DNA of 64,000 nt from Microbacterium sp. cf332 (GCF_900102175.1 NZ_FNKN01000001.1:1054001-1118000); one strand, 5' to 3'. Counted from the stretch's first letter, positions 17,537 through 25,930 are shown. The notes: generated by a model not told the origin, from the letters alone. A program made the numbers and translations.

Positions 17537-18508
17537 TCAGCCCTTCGTCGCACCCGCCAGAAGGCCGCGCACGAAGAAGCGCTGCAGCGCGAAGAACACG
17601 ATCAGCGGCACGATGATCGAGATGAAGGTTCCCGCCGACTGCAGGAACCAGCGGTTGCCCCACGTGCCCGACAGCGAGTTGAGCGCCTGCGTGATCGGCA
17701 GCGCCCCGGGCGAGGCGAAGATCGTCGCCACCAGCAGATCGTTCCAGACCCACAGGAACTGGAAGATCGCGAAGGAGGCGATCGCGGGGGCGGCGAGCGG
17801 CACGATGATGCGGAAGAAGACCTGTCCGTGTCCCGCCCCGTCGACCCGCGCCGCCTCGATGATCTCTCCGGGGATCTCGGCGATGAAGTTGTGCAGCATG
17901 AAGGTCGCCAGCGGCAGCGCGAAGATCGCGTGGGCGATCCAGACCCGGGCGAAGCTGTACTGCACCTCGTTGAGCCCGAACCCGGGGAAGATCGGCACCT
18001 CGTTGATCGTCAGCCCCTCGGAGAAGAGGCTGAGGAGCGGCACGAGAGCCATCTGCAGCGGAACGATCTGCAGCGCGAACACGAAGATGAACAGGGCGCT
18101 GCGGCCCTTGAAGTTGATCCACGCGAACGCGTAGGCGGCGAGGGCCGCCATGACGATCGGGAAGACCGTCGCGGGGATGGTGATGGCGAGCGAGTTCACG
18201 AACGCCGATGCGAGGGTCGTCGACGTGCCGCCCGAGGTCAGTGCTTCGGCGTAGTTGTCGAGCGTGAAGTTCGGGTTCGCGAACGCGGTCCACCAGCCGG
18301 TCGACTGCGTGTCGGCGCCCGGGCGGAACGAGGTGACGAACAGGCCGAACGTCGGGATCGTCCAGAAGACGGCGATGACGACGGCCGCGATGGTCGCGCC
18401 CTTCGACGTCAGCTTCTTGTGGGCGATCGCCTCGTTGCGACGGGTGTCTCGCGCGACCTGGCGCTTGGTGCGGGTGTCCACCGGCGCGGCGGGTGCTGCA
18501 ACGGTCAT
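17537..18508 (-). CDS. Sugar ABC transporter permease, MalG type
   Basis: A 323-residue permease with six predicted helices. The EAA loop EAARVDGAGHGQVFFRIIVP marks the CUT1 (carbohydrate uptake) family. A hydrophilic 35-residue N-terminus precedes the first helix. Its start codon overlaps the stop of the MalF-type gene by one base. The operon holds no ATPase; in Actinobacteria a shared MsiK-type ATPase commonly energises such importers. Sugar specificity is unknown. Confidence 0.88.
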   Translation of the reverse strand: MTVAAPAAPVDTRTKRQVARDTRRNEAIAHKKLTSKGATIAAVVIAVFWTIPTFGLFVTSFRPGADTQSTGWWTAFANPNFTLDNYAEALTSGGTSTTLASAFVNSLAITIPATVFPIVMAALAAYAFAWINFKGRSALFIFVFALQIVPLQMALVPLLSLFSEGLTINEVPIFPGFGLNEVQYSFARVWIAHAIFALPLATFMLHNFIAEIPGEIIEAARVDGAGHGQVFFRIIVPLAAPAIASFAIFQFLWVWNDLLVATIFASPGALPITQALNSLSGTWGNRWFLQSAGTFISIIVPLIVFFALQRFFVRGLLAGATKG

Positions 18509-19845
18509 CAGCGGATCTCCCTCTGCTTGGCCATCGATCGGGCGTTGTAGATGATCAGCGGCAGGACGAACAGGAACAGCACGACGGCGAGCGCGGACGA
18601 GTGCCCGTAGCTCTGGAACCGCTGCTGCTGGTTGACCATCTCGAATCCGAGCACGGTCGTCTCGTCACGACCGCCGGTCATGACCGCGACGATGTCGTAG
18701 ACCTTCAGCGAGGCGATCGTGATGGTGGTGAGGACGACGATGAGCGAGGAACGGATGCCCGGCACGGTGACGTTGCGGAATCGCTGCCAGGCGTTCGTGC
18801 CGTCGAGCTGAGCAGCCTCCAGCTGCTCGGTCGGAACGGCCTTGATGGCGGCCGAGAGGATGACCATCGCGAATCCGGTCTGCGTCCAGATGAACACGAT
18901 CAGGAGCATCAGGGTGTTCACGACCGGCTTGATGGCGAGCCATTGCACCGGGTCGCCGCCGAACGCGGTGACGATCGCGTTGAGCAGGCCGACCTGATCG
19001 CCCTGACGGGCGTCGTACATGAACTTCCAGATGATGCCCGCGCCCACGAACGAGATTGCGACGGGCATGAACACCAGGACCTTGAGGATCTTCTCGCCGC
19101 GGGCGCGGTCGATGAAGACGGCGTACGCGAGGCCGATGACGACCGAGATGGTGGGCGCCAGGAGCGCCCACAGGATGGTGTTGACGACCGACGCGGTGCC
19201 GGTCGGGTTCGTGAAGACCCAGAAGTAGTTCTCGAGCCCCACGAACTGGTCGCCCGTCTTGTCGTAGAACGACTTGAAGATCGTGGCGATCGCCGGGTAG
19301 ATGAGACCGAGCGCCAGCATGATGCTCGCCGGTGCCATGAAGAGCACCAGTTGGAAGAGGTATCCGGCTCCCTGTCGCGACCGGAAGTCCGCGAAGAACA
19401 GCAGCGCTCCCACGAGCAGCGCGATCGCCACGACGTACAGCACGGCGTTGGCGTAGGGCCGCAGTAGCAGGAACGCCAGCACGGGGATGACGAGGCACGC
19501 CACCAGTCGCATGATGAAGTATCCGCGGCCGGGGCGGGGCGCGTACTCGATCAGCACGAGGATGATCCCGACGACGATCCCGAACACGAGCAGGATGACC
19601 GGGATCTGGACGAGCGGGTTCTGCGCGCCCAGCCAGAGGAAGAAGCTGTTGAGCGAGAAGCCGATGGTGATGCGGGCCGATTCCTCGCTGGATCCGGTGA
19701 AGATCAGCAGCAGGAGGACGGCGGCGATCAGCACGAACCCCGCCACGACGATGATGCGGGTGAGCGATCGTCCCTTCGGGTCGGTCGCGTGCGTGGTCAC
19801 GGGAGGTTCGGTGTCGACGGGTCTGTCGACGGTCGTCTGCGACAT
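18508..19845 (-). CDS. Sugar ABC transporter permease, MalF type
   Basis: A 445-residue permease. The N-terminal third carries several extra membrane helices (about residues 30-150) before the standard CUT1 permease core. The EAA loop is EAAQLDGTNAWQRFRNVTVP. Length and layout match MalF-like subunits with an extended N-terminus. It lies downstream of the solute-binding protein gene, separated by 111 bases that contain a strong hairpin. Confidence 0.88.
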   Translation of the reverse strand: MSQTTVDRPVDTEPPVTTHATDPKGRSLTRIIVVAGFVLIAAVLLLLIFTGSSEESARITIGFSLNSFFLWLGAQNPLVQIPVILLVFGIVVGIILVLIEYAPRPGRGYFIMRLVACLVIPVLAFLLLRPYANAVLYVVAIALLVGALLFFADFRSRQGAGYLFQLVLFMAPASIMLALGLIYPAIATIFKSFYDKTGDQFVGLENYFWVFTNPTGTASVVNTILWALLAPTISVVIGLAYAVFIDRARGEKILKVLVFMPVAISFVGAGIIWKFMYDARQGDQVGLLNAIVTAFGGDPVQWLAIKPVVNTLMLLIVFIWTQTGFAMVILSAAIKAVPTEQLEAAQLDGTNAWQRFRNVTVPGIRSSLIVVLTTITIASLKVYDIVAVMTGGRDETTVLGFEMVNQQQRFQSYGHSSALAVVLFLFVLPLIIYNARSMAKQREIR

Positions 19846-19895
19846 GTGGATCCCCTTCTGAGTACAGCGGTGTACCCGGGCGGTACGGATGGGAG

Positions 19896-19931
19896 GAGCG
19901 GGGTCGGGCTGGTGGCAGCCCGACCCCGCTC
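19896..19931. terminator. Strong intra-operon hairpin between binding-protein and permease genes
   Basis: GAGCGGGGTCGGGCT pairs perfectly with AGCCCGACCCCGCTC over 15 bp around a 6-base loop. Its place just after the binding-protein stop suggests partial termination or 3'-end protection, giving more binding protein than permease, a known pattern in ABC importer operons. Confidence 0.7.
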
Positions 19932-19956
19932 GGCTCGACCGATCGTCAGGTGACGA

Positions 19957-21288
19957 TCAGTTCTCGTAGCCGGCCTGGATGTCGGACAGCACGGTGTCGG
20001 TGTCCTTGCCGTCGATCCAGTCGACCATGCCCTTCCAGAAGGAGCCCGAGCCCACCGTCGACGGCATCAGGTCGGATGCGTCGAAGCGGAAGACCGTGGT
20101 CTCGTCCTGCAGCGTGGTCATGGCCTCCTGCAGGAACTCGCTCGAGGCGAGGGACGGGTCGGCGTTCTTGTTCGCCGAGATGACGCCGCCCAGCTTCACG
20201 CGGGCGTCGGCGAACTCGGGCGAAGCCATGAACTCGAGGACCTTCTGCGTCGACTCGTCGTCGGAGAACGCGGCGACGAACTCGCCGCCACCCTCGACCT
20301 GGAGCTCGCCCTCGGTGTAGCCGGGGGTCAGGAACGCGTAGACGTCGCCGTCGGGAGCGACCTCGGGGGTGGCGCCGTCGGCGGTCTGCACGTCGAGGAA
20401 GTTCGCCGAGAGGAACGACGCCTGGTGGGTCAGCGCGCAGGTGCCGCCCGCGACAGCGGCGGCGACGTCGCCGAACGCGGTCGAGTTGATGCTCTTGACG
20501 TCGCCGTAGCCCGCGTTGACGTACTCGGGGTTCAGCAGGATCTCGCCGACCGCGTCGAACGCGGACTTGATCTGGGGATCGGTGAACGCCACGTCGCCGG
20601 CGACCCACTGGTCGTACACGTCGGGGCCGGCCTGACGCAGGACGAGGTCCTCGATCCAGTCGGTGCCCGGCCAGCCCGAGGCGGCGTCGGACGCGAAGCC
20701 GGCGCACCAGGCGGGCCCGCCGGTCTTCTCGACGATCGTGTCCGTGAGGGCGAGGAGCTGGTCCCACGTCTTCGGAACCTCGACGCCCCATTCGGCGAAC
20801 TGCTTGGGCGAGTACCAGACGTACCCCTTCAGGTTCGCGAGCATCGGCGCCGCGTAGAAGGTGTCGTCGAAGGTGCCGTACTGCTTCCAGTCGGGCGACC
20901 AGTTCTCGTCGACCGCGCTCTCGACCGCCTCGGGTGCGGGAAGCACCTTGCCGGTCTCGACGAGGGTCTTGAGCAGACCGGGCTGCGGGACGATGGCGAT
21001 GTCCGGAGAGTCTCCACCCGTCACCTTCGTGACGATGTTGCCCTCGAACGACTTGTCGCCCGTGTACTCGACCGTGATGCCGGTGTCCTCGGTGAACTGG
21101 GTGAACGATTCGTTCAGTGCGGTCGCCTCACCGCCGGTGATACCGCCCGAGATGCGGACGGTCGTCTTCGCCTCGCCGCTGCCGCCGTCGCCTTCGGTGC
21201 CGCCTTCTGCACACCCGGCCAGCACCAGTGCTGCCGCGCCCATGAGCGCAACGGGGGCAAGAAGACGGTATCGCTGTGACAATGCCAT
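19957..21288 (-). CDS. Extracellular sugar-binding lipoprotein of the ABC importer
   Basis: A 443-residue solute-binding protein of the SBP_bac_1 type. It has a signal peptide with lipobox LVLAGC and a Gly/Ser/Glu-rich linker, followed by VRISGGITGGEATALNESF. The ATG at 21288 is chosen over the longer frame because GAGGAGAAG lies directly upstream. First gene of the importer operon. A LacI-type operator overlaps its likely transcription start. The ligand is probably an oligosaccharide or glucoside, but this cannot be decided. Confidence 0.88.
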   Translation of the reverse strand: MALSQRYRLLAPVALMGAAALVLAGCAEGGTEGDGGSGEAKTTVRISGGITGGEATALNESFTQFTEDTGITVEYTGDKSFEGNIVTKVTGGDSPDIAIVPQPGLLKTLVETGKVLPAPEAVESAVDENWSPDWKQYGTFDDTFYAAPMLANLKGYVWYSPKQFAEWGVEVPKTWDQLLALTDTIVEKTGGPAWCAGFASDAASGWPGTDWIEDLVLRQAGPDVYDQWVAGDVAFTDPQIKSAFDAVGEILLNPEYVNAGYGDVKSINSTAFGDVAAAVAGGTCALTHQASFLSANFLDVQTADGATPEVAPDGDVYAFLTPGYTEGELQVEGGGEFVAAFSDDESTQKVLEFMASPEFADARVKLGGVISANKNADPSLASSEFLQEAMTTLQDETTVFRFDASDLMPSTVGSGSFWKGMVDWIDGKDTDTVLSDIQAGYEN

Positions 21289-21348
21289 GTACTTCTCCTC
21301 TATCGGGATCATCGTTCGCCCGGAGGAGTCCTGTCCGCACTCCATTGG

Positions 21349-21371
21349 GGAACCGATTCCAGGCCAACCTA
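21349..21371 (-). promoter_or_regulatory. Promoter of the sugar importer with overlapping LacI-type operator
   Basis: On the minus strand TTGTGC and TAGGTT (21366-21371) are 17 bases apart and can serve as -35 and -10. Five bases beyond the -10, 21349-21360 reads GGAATCGGTTCC, a near-palindrome of the LacI-family type, placed over the expected transcription start. It differs by one base from the perfect site at 21473-21484. Confidence 0.6.
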
Positions 21372-21472
21372 CTGGTCGCAGCATCCCCGCACAACAGCAG
21401 ATTCATCACGAGATGACAACCATTCGGCCGTGCTATGCCGACGCCATGGAAGCGGTCTCATCCCTTCGTTGT

Positions 21473-21484
21473 GGAACCGGTTCC
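21473..21484. promoter_or_regulatory. Perfect LacI-type operator upstream of the lacI-family gene
   Basis: GGAACCGGTTCC is a perfect 12-bp palindrome with the central CG usual for LacI-family operators. It lies 78 bases before the regulator start and 124 bases from the operator at the importer promoter. A possible -10 for the regulator, TACGCT (21504-21509), follows it. Autoregulation and DNA looping are plausible inferences. Confidence 0.6.
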
Positions 21485-21561
21485 TCCTCACGCTCGAAAC
21501 CGCTACGCTCTCCGTGGGAAGCCCCCGGCAGGTTGCACTCCCCAGCGGACGAGGAGGTCCC

Positions 21562-22614
21562 ATGAGCACCATCGCGGATGTCGCCCGTCGAGCCGGCGTA
21601 TCGAAAGCGACCGCGAGCCGCGCGTTGACGGGCCGCGGCTACGTGTCGGACGAGACCCGCGGTCGCGTGGCCGCCGCGGCGCAGGAACTGTCGTACGTCG
21701 CCCACTCCTCGGCGAGCAGTCTGGCCAGCGGACGCACGCAGACCATCGGTGTCGTCATGCCGCACGTCAGCCGGTGGTTCTTCGGCGAGGTGCTGGAGGG
21801 GATCCAGGCGGCGCTGCTCGAGCACGGGCTCGATCTCACGCTCTACGACGCACGGCCCGGCACCGACACGCGCCGCCGGGTGTTCGAGGACTTCCTCGCA
21901 CGCCGCCGCTTCGACGGGGTGATCGCCGTGGGTCTCGAGCCCGCCGAGAGCGAGCTCGACGCTCTCCTGGCCCTCGGCAAGCCGGTGGTCAACGTGATCG
22001 GCACCGACGGCGCGACGAGCGTGGTCACCCTCGACGACGCGCACGCGACGGCGCTCGCGACGGCCCACCTCGTCGAACTCGGACACCGCCGGATCACGTT
22101 CCTCGGCGGCACCGACACGACGCTGTGGCCCCACGTGGAGTCGGAGCGGTACGCGGGGTACGAGTCGGAGATGCGGCGCGCCGGACTCGCCGACGAGATC
22201 TCCCGGGCGCCCGCCGAGCTGTCGATGCCCGCGGGCTACGCCGCCGCCGTCGATGTGCTGAGCGACGCCTCCGCGCGCCCGACCGGCATCGTGGCCGCGT
22301 GCGACGAGGTGGCCATCGGTGCGATCATCGCTGCCCGACGGCTCGGCATCCTGGTGCCGTCGTCGCTGAGCGTCGTGGGCGTCGACGATCACGTCAACGC
22401 CGAGATGTTCGCTCTCACCACGCTGCGACAGGTCCCCCGCGATCAGGGCCGTGCGGCGGTCGACTTGCTGCTCCGGCACCTCGACGACCCGGACGCCGAG
22501 AACGTGACCCTGCGGATCAAGGCCCGCATGGTGGTGCGCGGCTCCACCGCCGGGGCGCCCGGCTACAGTTCCGTCGCGGTGCGCGACTCGTCGCTCTCGC
22601 GTCAGGAGCGGTGA
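21562..22614 (+). CDS. LacI-family transcriptional regulator
   Basis: A 350-residue repressor. The N-terminal DNA-binding domain reads STIADVARRAGVSKATASRA with hinge region following; residues about 60-335 form the periplasmic-binding-like sugar-sensor domain, ending in the family region RRLGILVPSSLSVVGVDD. The start is fixed by GAGGAGG seven bases upstream. It is divergent from the sugar importer and very likely represses it until inducer is present. Confidence 0.9.
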   Translation: MSTIADVARRAGVSKATASRALTGRGYVSDETRGRVAAAAQELSYVAHSSASSLASGRTQTIGVVMPHVSRWFFGEVLEGIQAALLEHGLDLTLYDARPGTDTRRRVFEDFLARRRFDGVIAVGLEPAESELDALLALGKPVVNVIGTDGATSVVTLDDAHATALATAHLVELGHRRITFLGGTDTTLWPHVESERYAGYESEMRRAGLADEISRAPAELSMPAGYAAAVDVLSDASARPTGIVAACDEVAIGAIIAARRLGILVPSSLSVVGVDDHVNAEMFALTTLRQVPRDQGRAAVDLLLRHLDDPDAENVTLRIKARMVVRGSTAGAPGYSSVAVRDSSLSRQER

Positions 22615-22657
22615 ACCGCCGCGCCACGGCTCGGACCGTCGGCCCCGAGCAGACACG

Positions 22658-22692
22658 ACGACGGCCCCGGATGCAGCATCCGGGGCCGTCGT
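22658..22692. terminator. Bidirectional terminator between the LacI-type gene and rplL
   Basis: A 16-bp perfect stem, ACGACGGCCCCGGATG with CATCCGGGGCCGTCGT, around a 3-base loop. It lies between two convergent genes and can serve both. Confidence 0.85.
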
Positions 22693-22717
22693 GCTGCTCT
22701 CGGGTGAGAGCGGGGAA

Positions 22718-23101
22718 TTACTTGAGGGTGACCGTCGCGCCGGCCTCTTCGAGAGCGGCCTTCGCCTTCTCGGCGGTCTCCTTGTTCGCGCCCTCGAGGA
22801 CGGCCTTGGGAGCACCGTCGACGACAGCCTTGGCCTCGCCGAGGCCCAGCGAGGTGAGCTCGCGGACCGTCTTGATGACCTGGATCTTCTTGTCGCCGGC
22901 AGCCTCGAGGATGACGTCGAACGAGTCCTTCTCCTCCTCGGCCTCAGCGGCACCAGCGCCACCAGCGGCGCCGGCGACGGCGACGGGGGCAGCAGCGGTG
23001 ACGTCGAACTTCTCCTCGAACGCCTTCACGAACTCGCTGAGCTCGACGAGGGTCAGGCCGGCGAACTGCTCGAGCAGCTCCTCGGTGGAAAGCTTCGCCA
23101 T
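22718..23101 (-). CDS. rplL: Ribosomal protein L7/L12
   Basis: A 127-residue stalk protein of the 50S subunit. The N-terminal dimerisation part ([20 protein letters not shown]) is followed by an Ala/Gly-rich hinge and the C-terminal factor-binding domain ([20 protein letters not shown]). GGAG-type sequence precedes the start. It follows rplJ by 48 bases. The rpoB gene that often comes next is not here; a terminator and an unrelated regulator follow. Confidence 0.97.
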   Translation of the reverse strand: MAKLSTEELLEQFAGLTLVELSEFVKAFEEKFDVTAAAPVAVAGAAGGAGAAEAEEEKDSFDVILEAAGDKKIQVIKTVRELTSLGLGEAKAVVDGAPKAVLEGANKETAEKAKAALEEAGATVTLK

Positions 23102-23149
23102 GATGTATCTCCTAGATAGATGGGGTTGGTGTAAGAGCTCGCCTGTCGC

Positions 23150-23638
23150 TCACGCGGCGTCGGCGGTCTCCAGCTTTTCGCGAAGCGCGTCGATGGTGGC
23201 GGCAGCCTTGCCCATCGTCGCCTTCATCATGCCCGCGGCCTTGGCCAGCAGAACCTCGCGGCTCTCGAGCGAGGCGTACTTGTTGACCTCGTCGGCGGAG
23301 AGGGCGTTGCCCTCGAAGATGCCGCCCTTGATGACGAGGAGCGGGTTGGCCTTGGCGAAGTCACGCAGAGCCTTGGCGGTGGCGACGAAGTCGCCGTGCA
23401 CGAACGCCACGGCCGAGGGACCCTTGAGGTCCTCGTCGAGCGCCGTGATCCCCGCGTTGTTCGCGGCGATCTTGGTCAGCGTGTTCTTCACCACGGCGTA
23501 GTTCGCGTCCTGACGGATGCTGTTGCGCAGCTGCTTGAGCTGGGCCACCGTCAGACCGCGGTACTCGGTCAGCAGAACGGCAGTCGAGTCCTCGAATGAC
23601 TTCGTGAGCTCGGCGACCGATGCGTCCTTCTGCACCAT
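23150..23638 (-). CDS. rplJ: Ribosomal protein L10
   Basis: A 162-residue protein that anchors L7/L12 dimers to the ribosome. The N-terminus [18 protein letters not shown] and the [10 protein letters not shown] motif are typical. The ATG at 23638 follows AAGGAG; the frame is open further upstream, but that region is the L10 leader. The rplJL pair is separated from rplKA by about 10 kb of unrelated genes. Confidence 0.97.
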   Translation of the reverse strand: MVQKDASVAELTKSFEDSTAVLLTEYRGLTVAQLKQLRNSIRQDANYAVVKNTLTKIAANNAGITALDEDLKGPSAVAFVHGDFVATAKALRDFAKANPLLVIKGGIFEGNALSADEVNKYASLESREVLLAKAAGMMKATMGKAAATIDALREKLETADAA

Positions 23639-23705
23639 GGTCACTCCTTGATGTGTGCCTGACGCCCCGCGGTGGCGGAGCGCCGGCCTCGACCAGCCCC
23701 GGACA

Positions 23706-23845
23706 TGACAAAAGCTCCGGCGCAGAGGCACGGAGCTCGGTTCCCGAAGGAGAAGTTCAGTGTCACCTGCGCGGGCCCCTGCTGTGCAGAGCTTCGATCT
23801 CGAGTGCGCTCACGCGCACACCGATGACCAGCGGTCTTTGGCTTA
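23706..23845 (-). promoter_or_regulatory. L10 leader: autoregulatory mRNA element upstream of rplJ
   Basis: The minus-strand leader contains CCAAAGACCGCTGGT (23827-23841), the hallmark start of the bacterial L10-L12 binding leader, and the distal GCGCAGGTGACACTG strand (about 23759-23773). It ends in a hairpin of AGCTCCG and CGGAGCT (23713-23737) followed by a short U tract (23710-23713), a terminator-like attenuator. L10-L7/L12 binding here limits expression of rplJL. A TATGGT box at 23851-23856 is a candidate -10. Confidence 0.8.
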
Positions 23846-23893
23846 CCCCCACCATACCCCCCATCCCCCCATCCCCCAAATCCCCCCGCTCGT

Positions 23894-23977
23894 CGCCGAG
23901 TGCACGGCATCCCGCCCAGTGCACGGCAACGCTGCGCAGGGTTGCCGTGCACCGGGCGCGTTCTCGTGCGCTCGGCG
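23894..23977. repeat. Nested inverted-repeat element, copy 1, upstream of the AbiEi/DUF559 gene
   Basis: The outer arms CGCCGAG (23894-23900) and CTCGGCG (23971-23977) enclose a perfect 12-bp inner repeat, GTGCACGGCAAC (23919-23930) and GTTGCCGTGCAC (23941-23952). The element begins CGCCGAGTGCACGG, as does copy 2 at 25065. It is flanked by C runs on the left and G runs on the right. The whole 23639-24061 stretch has no gene; it holds the L10 leader, this element and G-rich sequence. Confidence 0.65.
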
Positions 23978-24061
23978 CCGGCCGCGAGTTCTGCACACAT
24001 GGGGGGTGGTTTGGGGGGTCCACACATGGGTGGGGTGGTGGGGGTGGGAGGGAGGTCGGGG

Positions 24062-25051
24062 GTGAGCATGGGCGGGATGCGCAGACGACGAGGACCGGAT
24101 GAGGTGTGGGGATTGCTCCACCGCCGACGCGACCTGCTCGTGGCGGGTGAGAGCGAACGCTCGATCGACCGTTCGGTCCGGGACGGCATCCGGGTGCACG
24201 TGCGACGCGGCTGGTACGTCGACCGAGCCGCGTTCGACGAGCTCTATGCCGAGGATGCGCATCTGCTCCATGTGATGGCGGTCGCCCACGAGGTGCACGG
24301 CCACGCGGTCGTCTCGCACGAGTCCGCCGGGGTGCTGCACGGTCTCGATCTCTATCGCCTCCGACCGGCCCGCGTTCACCTCACGACGGCGCCGGGCGCC
24401 CGGGTCTCCAGCGGCCCCGACGCGTTCCGGCACTGCACTCCTCTCGATGCACACGACGTCGTCCAGGTGAACGGCATCCGCTGCACCTCCCTCGGGCGCA
24501 CGGTATTCGACGTCGCGCGCACGATGACCCCCGAGGCGGCGCTCGTCATGGCCGACCGCGCGGAACGGCTCTGGTGCGACCGCACGGGCCGCTCCCCCGA
24601 CGAATGGCGGACCGCGATGGCCGCTCGGGTCGCGGCGGCGGGGGCGGCGCGCGGGATCAGGCGGGCCCGGTGGGTGGCGGGCTTCGCCGACGGCCGGGCC
24701 GAGTCGACCCTCGAGAGCGTCAGCCGGTTCCGGCTGCACCAGCTCGGCTTCCGTTCGGTCCGGCTGCAGGTGCCGATCGCCGGCCCACGCGGCGCGGGCT
24801 GGTACCGCGTCGACTTCGGCCTGGACGACGCCGACGCCTGGGGCGAGTGCGACGGCGTCGGCAAATACCTCGACCCGGGCCTCCGCTCCCCGCGCTCCGC
24901 CGAGGACGCCGTCCTCGCCGAGAAACGCCGCGAGGACTGGATCCGGGGCACGACCGGACGCCGCCTCGTGCGCTGGGAGTCCCGTCACGTCACCTCCCCC
25001 GCAACCTTCGCCGCTCACCTCAGGGCATTCAACATCCACCCTCCCCGCTGA
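24062..25051 (+). CDS. AbiEi-antitoxin-like domain fused to a DUF559-type nuclease-like domain
   Basis: A 329-residue protein. Residues about 10-60 form an AbiEi-type winged-helix region (RSIDRSVRDGIRVHVRRGWYV), followed by the AbiEi core to about residue 170. The C-terminal part resembles DUF559 / Vsr-like PD-(D/E)XK folds, with candidate acidic residues Glu214, Asp251, Glu262 and Asp264 (YRVDFGL, GECDGVGKYL). GGAGG at 24051-24055 favours the GTG at 24062; ATGs at 24068 and 24077 are alternatives. No AbiEii toxin gene is adjacent. Such orphan fusion genes are frequent in Microbacteriaceae. Function is unknown; defence or regulation are guesses. Confidence 0.75.
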   Translation: MSMGGMRRRRGPDEVWGLLHRRRDLLVAGESERSIDRSVRDGIRVHVRRGWYVDRAAFDELYAEDAHLLHVMAVAHEVHGHAVVSHESAGVLHGLDLYRLRPARVHLTTAPGARVSSGPDAFRHCTPLDAHDVVQVNGIRCTSLGRTVFDVARTMTPEAALVMADRAERLWCDRTGRSPDEWRTAMAARVAAAGAARGIRRARWVAGFADGRAESTLESVSRFRLHQLGFRSVRLQVPIAGPRGAGWYRVDFGLDDADAWGECDGVGKYLDPGLRSPRSAEDAVLAEKRREDWIRGTTGRRLVRWESRHVTSPATFAAHLRAFNIHPPR

Positions 25052-25064
25052 GCGCACGGCTTGC

Positions 25065-25129
25065 CGCCGAGTGCACGGGACATCCACGCACAGATGCCGT
25101 GCAGTCGATGGGATGCCATGCACTCGGCG
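25065..25129. repeat. Inverted-repeat element, copy 2, downstream of the AbiEi/DUF559 gene
   Basis: Perfect 11-bp terminal arms CGCCGAGTGCA (25065-25075) and TGCACTCGGCG (25119-25129). It shares its left 14 bases with copy 1 and contains ATGCCGTGCA, the reverse complement of the copy 1 left arm extension. It begins 14 bases after the stop codon. Confidence 0.65.
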
Positions 25130-25130
25130 C

Positions 25131-25171
25131 CGGGGTGGGGGGTGGGGGTGGGGGTGGGGGGGTGTGGGGGG
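25131..25171. repeat. G-run tract beside repeat copy 2
   Basis: Almost only G with single T interruptions, including several runs of four to seven G. It has the form of a potential G-quadruplex on the plus strand. Similar G runs follow copy 1 and the other repeat family near 58.8 and 59.97 kb. Confidence 0.6.
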
Positions 25172-25211
25172 CACGCCGAGGGGGAGGGGTGGGAGTGAGG
25201 GCGGACGGGGT

Positions 25212-25217
25212 TAGGGT
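25212..25217 (+). promoter_or_regulatory. -10 box for the YqaJ-type gene (leaderless)
   Basis: TAGGGT lies 7 bases before the GTG at 25225. It supports that codon over the in-frame GTG at 25195. Confidence 0.45.
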
Positions 25218-25224
25218 CGAAGGC

Positions 25225-25884
25225 GTGTCCCCCGAACTCGCCGCTCGCATCGTCGCGGACTCCCGCGACCGCGTCGCGTGGATCCGGGCGCGATCGCGCG
25301 GCATCACCGCAACGGATGTCGCCACCCTGACGAGCCCGAAGGCGATCGCCCGTGCGGCCGATTCGAAGCTCATGGGCTCCGGCTTCTCGGGCAACGCCTA
25401 CACCGATCACGGCCGCCGCCGCGAGCCGGAGATCGCCGCGTGGGTGGCCGCGACCCACGGCATCCAGCCGTCGTCGGCGCTGTTCCACGCCGTCGTCGAG
25501 AAGCGTCACCTCGCGACCCCCGACGGTGTCATGGTCGACGCGGACGGACGCGTGACCCTCGCCGAGATCAAGACCACCAACAAGAGCTGGCGTTCCATCC
25601 CCCGCACCTACCTGCGCCAGGTGTGGTGGCAGCAGCACGTACTGGGGGCCGAGCGCACCCTCGTCGTCTGGGAGCAGCACGACGGATTCGTCCCCATCGG
25701 CGACGAGCCCCGTTGCGCCTGGGTGGAGCGCGACGAGCGCGAGATCCGGCTGCTGGTAAACCTCGCGACAGAGTTGATCGACGAGCTCTACCGCCGCACG
25801 ATGCAGCGCCGAGCAGCCGAGGCTCCGCGCGTGCCCGTCGCGGCACCCCGCGAGCCCTTCCGCGCGCTCGCTCTCGCCGACTGA
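25225..25884 (+). CDS. YqaJ-like viral-type recombinase / PD-(D/E)XK exonuclease
   Basis: A 219-residue nuclease of the lambda-exonuclease/YqaJ fold. Early ITATDVATL and GRRREPEIAAW (Glu67, Glu69) precede the catalytic set Asp100 (ATPDG), Glu114-x-Lys116 (AEIKTT) and Gln132 region (RQVWWQQHVLG). These enzymes usually come from phages and work with a RecT or Bet annealing protein; none is seen here and the neighbours are not phage genes. The GTG start is chosen from the upstream TAGGGT box. It stands alone between the AbiEi/DUF559 gene and a 2H phosphoesterase. Confidence 0.82.
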   Translation: MSPELAARIVADSRDRVAWIRARSRGITATDVATLTSPKAIARAADSKLMGSGFSGNAYTDHGRRREPEIAAWVAATHGIQPSSALFHAVVEKRHLATPDGVMVDADGRVTLAEIKTTNKSWRSIPRTYLRQVWWQQHVLGAERTLVVWEQHDGFVPIGDEPRCAWVERDEREIRLLVNLATELIDELYRRTMQRRAAEAPRVPVAAPREPFRALALAD

Positions 25885-25930
25885 CGTCGACCGCTCGGCA
25901 TACCCGGCCGACCTCCGGAGCTCGCGAGCG

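Noticed and set aside
23850..24060. Small open frames in the C- and G-rich interval upstream of the AbiEi gene
   Set aside because: Translations are simple Pro/His or Gly/Trp runs caused by the base composition; the interval holds the L10 leader and a repeat.
23894..25171. CRISPR-like array from repeated TGCACGGCA units and G runs
   Set aside because: Only two elements, unequal spacing, no uniform spacers and no cas genes.
25225..25884. Prophage remnant around the YqaJ-type gene
   Set aside because: No integrase, att repeats, structural or recombination partner genes are nearby; the gene has normal composition.
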